This document shows, in pieces, positions 14,075 through 15,202 of a stretch of DNA of 15,202 bases (position 1 is the stretch's first letter; each line of letters starts with the position of its first letter). The position numbers and the translations under genes were made by a program. The notes beneath the pieces are model-generated. The model made no database searches, was not told where the DNA came from, and saw only the letters and a program-made list of their open reading frames with translations. Source of the DNA: Chromatiaceae bacterium (lineage in GTDB: Bacteria > Pseudomonadota > Gammaproteobacteria > Chromatiales > Chromatiaceae); NCBI GenBank assembly GCA_016938795.1, contig JAFGTZ010000462.1, positions 1 to 15,202 on the forward strand, read 5' to 3'.

Positions 14075-15202
14075 TTGAACACCCCTGACTTTCCCACTGA
14101 CGCTGATCTTGACGCCTGTCTGATTCGCGATCGCGCCCAGCTGCGCCGTCGGCGTGCCGGGCTGCGCCGGCGCGCTCGCTCGGGTCAGCCCTTTGATCGC
14201 GGGTTGGCCGAACTCTGGAAGGCGCTGCATGAGTCGCGCGCCCTGCGCGAGCGGCGCGAGGCGCTGGTGCCCGCCATCCAGTATCCGCCCGAGCTGCCGG
14301 TGAGCGAGCGCCGCGCCGAGGTGGCCGAGCTTATCGCGCGCCATCAGGTGGTGGTGCTGTGCGGCGAGACTGGCTCGGGCAAATCGACCCAGCTCCCCAA
14401 GCTCTGCCTAGAGCTCGGGCGCGGGCGCGCCGGGCGCATCGGGCACACCCAGCCGCGGCGCATCGCCGCGCGCGCGCTCGCCAGCCGCATCGCCCAGGAA
14501 CTCGGCGGCGAGACCGGCGCACTGGTTGGCTACAAGGTGCGCTTTCACGACCGGGTGCGTCCCGAGACCGCCATCAAGCTGATGACCGACGGCATGCTGC
14601 TCGCCGAGGTTCAGGGCGATCCGGATCTCACCGAGTACGACACCCTCATCATCGACGAGGCCCACGAGCGCAGTCTCAACATCGACTTCCTGCTCGGCTA
14701 TCTGAAGGGGCTGCTCGCGCGCCGCCCTGAACTCAAGCTCATCGTCACCTCGGCCACCATCGACCCCGAGCGTTTCGCGCGCCATTTTGCCGATGCCGAA
14801 GGGAGGCCCGCGCCCATCATCGAGATTTCGGGGCGCACCTATCCGGTCGAGATTCGCTATCACCCGACCGAGCCCGAGAGCCTCGCCGAGTGCGATGAGG
14901 GCATGCAGCAGGCCATCTCCGACGCAGTGGCCGAACTCGCGCGCCAGGGGCCGGGCGATGTGCTGGTGTTTCTCTCGGGCGAGCGCGAGATTCGCGACAC
15001 CGCCGAGACGCTGCGCCGTCACCATCCGCCCGGCACCGAGATTCTGCCGCTCTACGCGCGCCAGGGGCCGCGCGAGCAGGCGCGCGTCTTTCAGGCGCAC
15101 AGCACACGCCGCGTGGTGCTGGCCACCAATGTGGCCGAGACCTCGCTCACCGTGCCCGGCATCCGCTATGTGGTGGATGCCGGTTTCGCGCGCATCAGCC
15201 GC
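14075..15202 (+). CDS. hrpA: ATP-dependent RNA helicase HrpA, 3'-truncated
   Basis: DEAH-box helicase of the HrpA family, about 1,300 residues when complete; the first 376 codons are in the window. Motif I is GETGSGKST (97-105), followed by IGHTQPRRIAAR (motif Ia), the DEAH box at 194-197, motif III SAT (226-228), and late in the window VVLATNVAETSLTVPGI. The N-terminal LIRDRAQLRRRR segment aligns with E. coli HrpA near its start. The only plausible start is TTG 14075: the frame meets the hepT stop codon at 14051, and the first in-frame ATG would fall after motif I. No clear Shine-Dalgarno sequence precedes the TTG, and translation could be coupled to hepT. HrpA has been linked to resolving stalled or collided ribosomes, which would fit next to the EF-P genes, although that functional link is inference. 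Confidence 0.93.
   Translation, partial: MNTPDFPTDADLDACLIRDRAQLRRRRAGLRRRARSGQPFDRGLAELWKALHESRALRERREALVPAIQYPPELPVSERRAEVAELIARHQVVVLCGETGSGKSTQLPKLCLELGRGRAGRIGHTQPRRIAARALASRIAQELGGETGALVGYKVRFHDRVRPETAIKLMTDGMLLAEVQGDPDLTEYDTLIIDEAHERSLNIDFLLGYLKGLLARRPELKLIVTSATIDPERFARHFADAEGRPAPIIEISGRTYPVEIRYHPTEPESLAECDEGMQQAISDAVAELARQGPGDVLVFLSGEREIRDTAETLRRHHPPGTEILPLYARQGPREQARVFQAHSTRRVVLATNVAETSLTVPGIRYVVDAGFARISR

Overview
The window looks like chromosome of a high-GC gammaproteobacterium, most plausibly a purple sulfur bacterium of the Chromatiaceae or a close relative. The evidence is a FimX-type pilus regulator, the EpmA/EpmB elongation factor P modification genes and an HrpA helicase, all in strongly GC-biased codons. 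The family-level placement is inference; no rRNA or tRNA gene is present to confirm it.

Left part (1-5164, all +): the body and C-terminus of an RND-family efflux pump, cut by the left edge and carrying an unusual tail of about 190 residues (an extra hydrophobic helix, a Pro/Ala linker and a Lys/Arg/Thr-repeat end). It is followed without a gap by a small secreted, disordered protein with W-R-P-L-like repeats. After a short gap with a promoter-like sequence comes a secreted protein with a LolA/DUF4412-like look. An intergenic stretch (5165-5366) carries two consecutive hairpins resembling a dispersed intergenic repeat.

Middle (5367-8356, all +): a compact three-gene unit of a small ParA/MinD-type ATPase, a single-pass membrane protein with a methionine-heptad coiled coil, and a cytosolic 5'-nucleotidase of the cN-I type. 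A lytic transglycosylase follows. The three-gene unit is the best candidate here for an undescribed system, perhaps a ParA-driven positioning device with a membrane-anchored partner.

Right part: on the minus strand lie fimX (catalytically dead GGDEF and EAL domains) and epmB. Divergent from epmB are efp and epmA (+), giving a near-complete elongation factor P modification cluster: EpmB makes beta-lysine, EpmA attaches it, and EF-P Lys34 receives it. Between epmA and the helicase gene hrpA (cut by the right edge) sits an MntA-HepT (MNT/HEPN) toxin-antitoxin pair, probably an acquired cassette. No CRISPR array, insertion sequence, rRNA or tRNA was found. The window is almost fully coding and has no gene-free stretch longer than about 200 bases.
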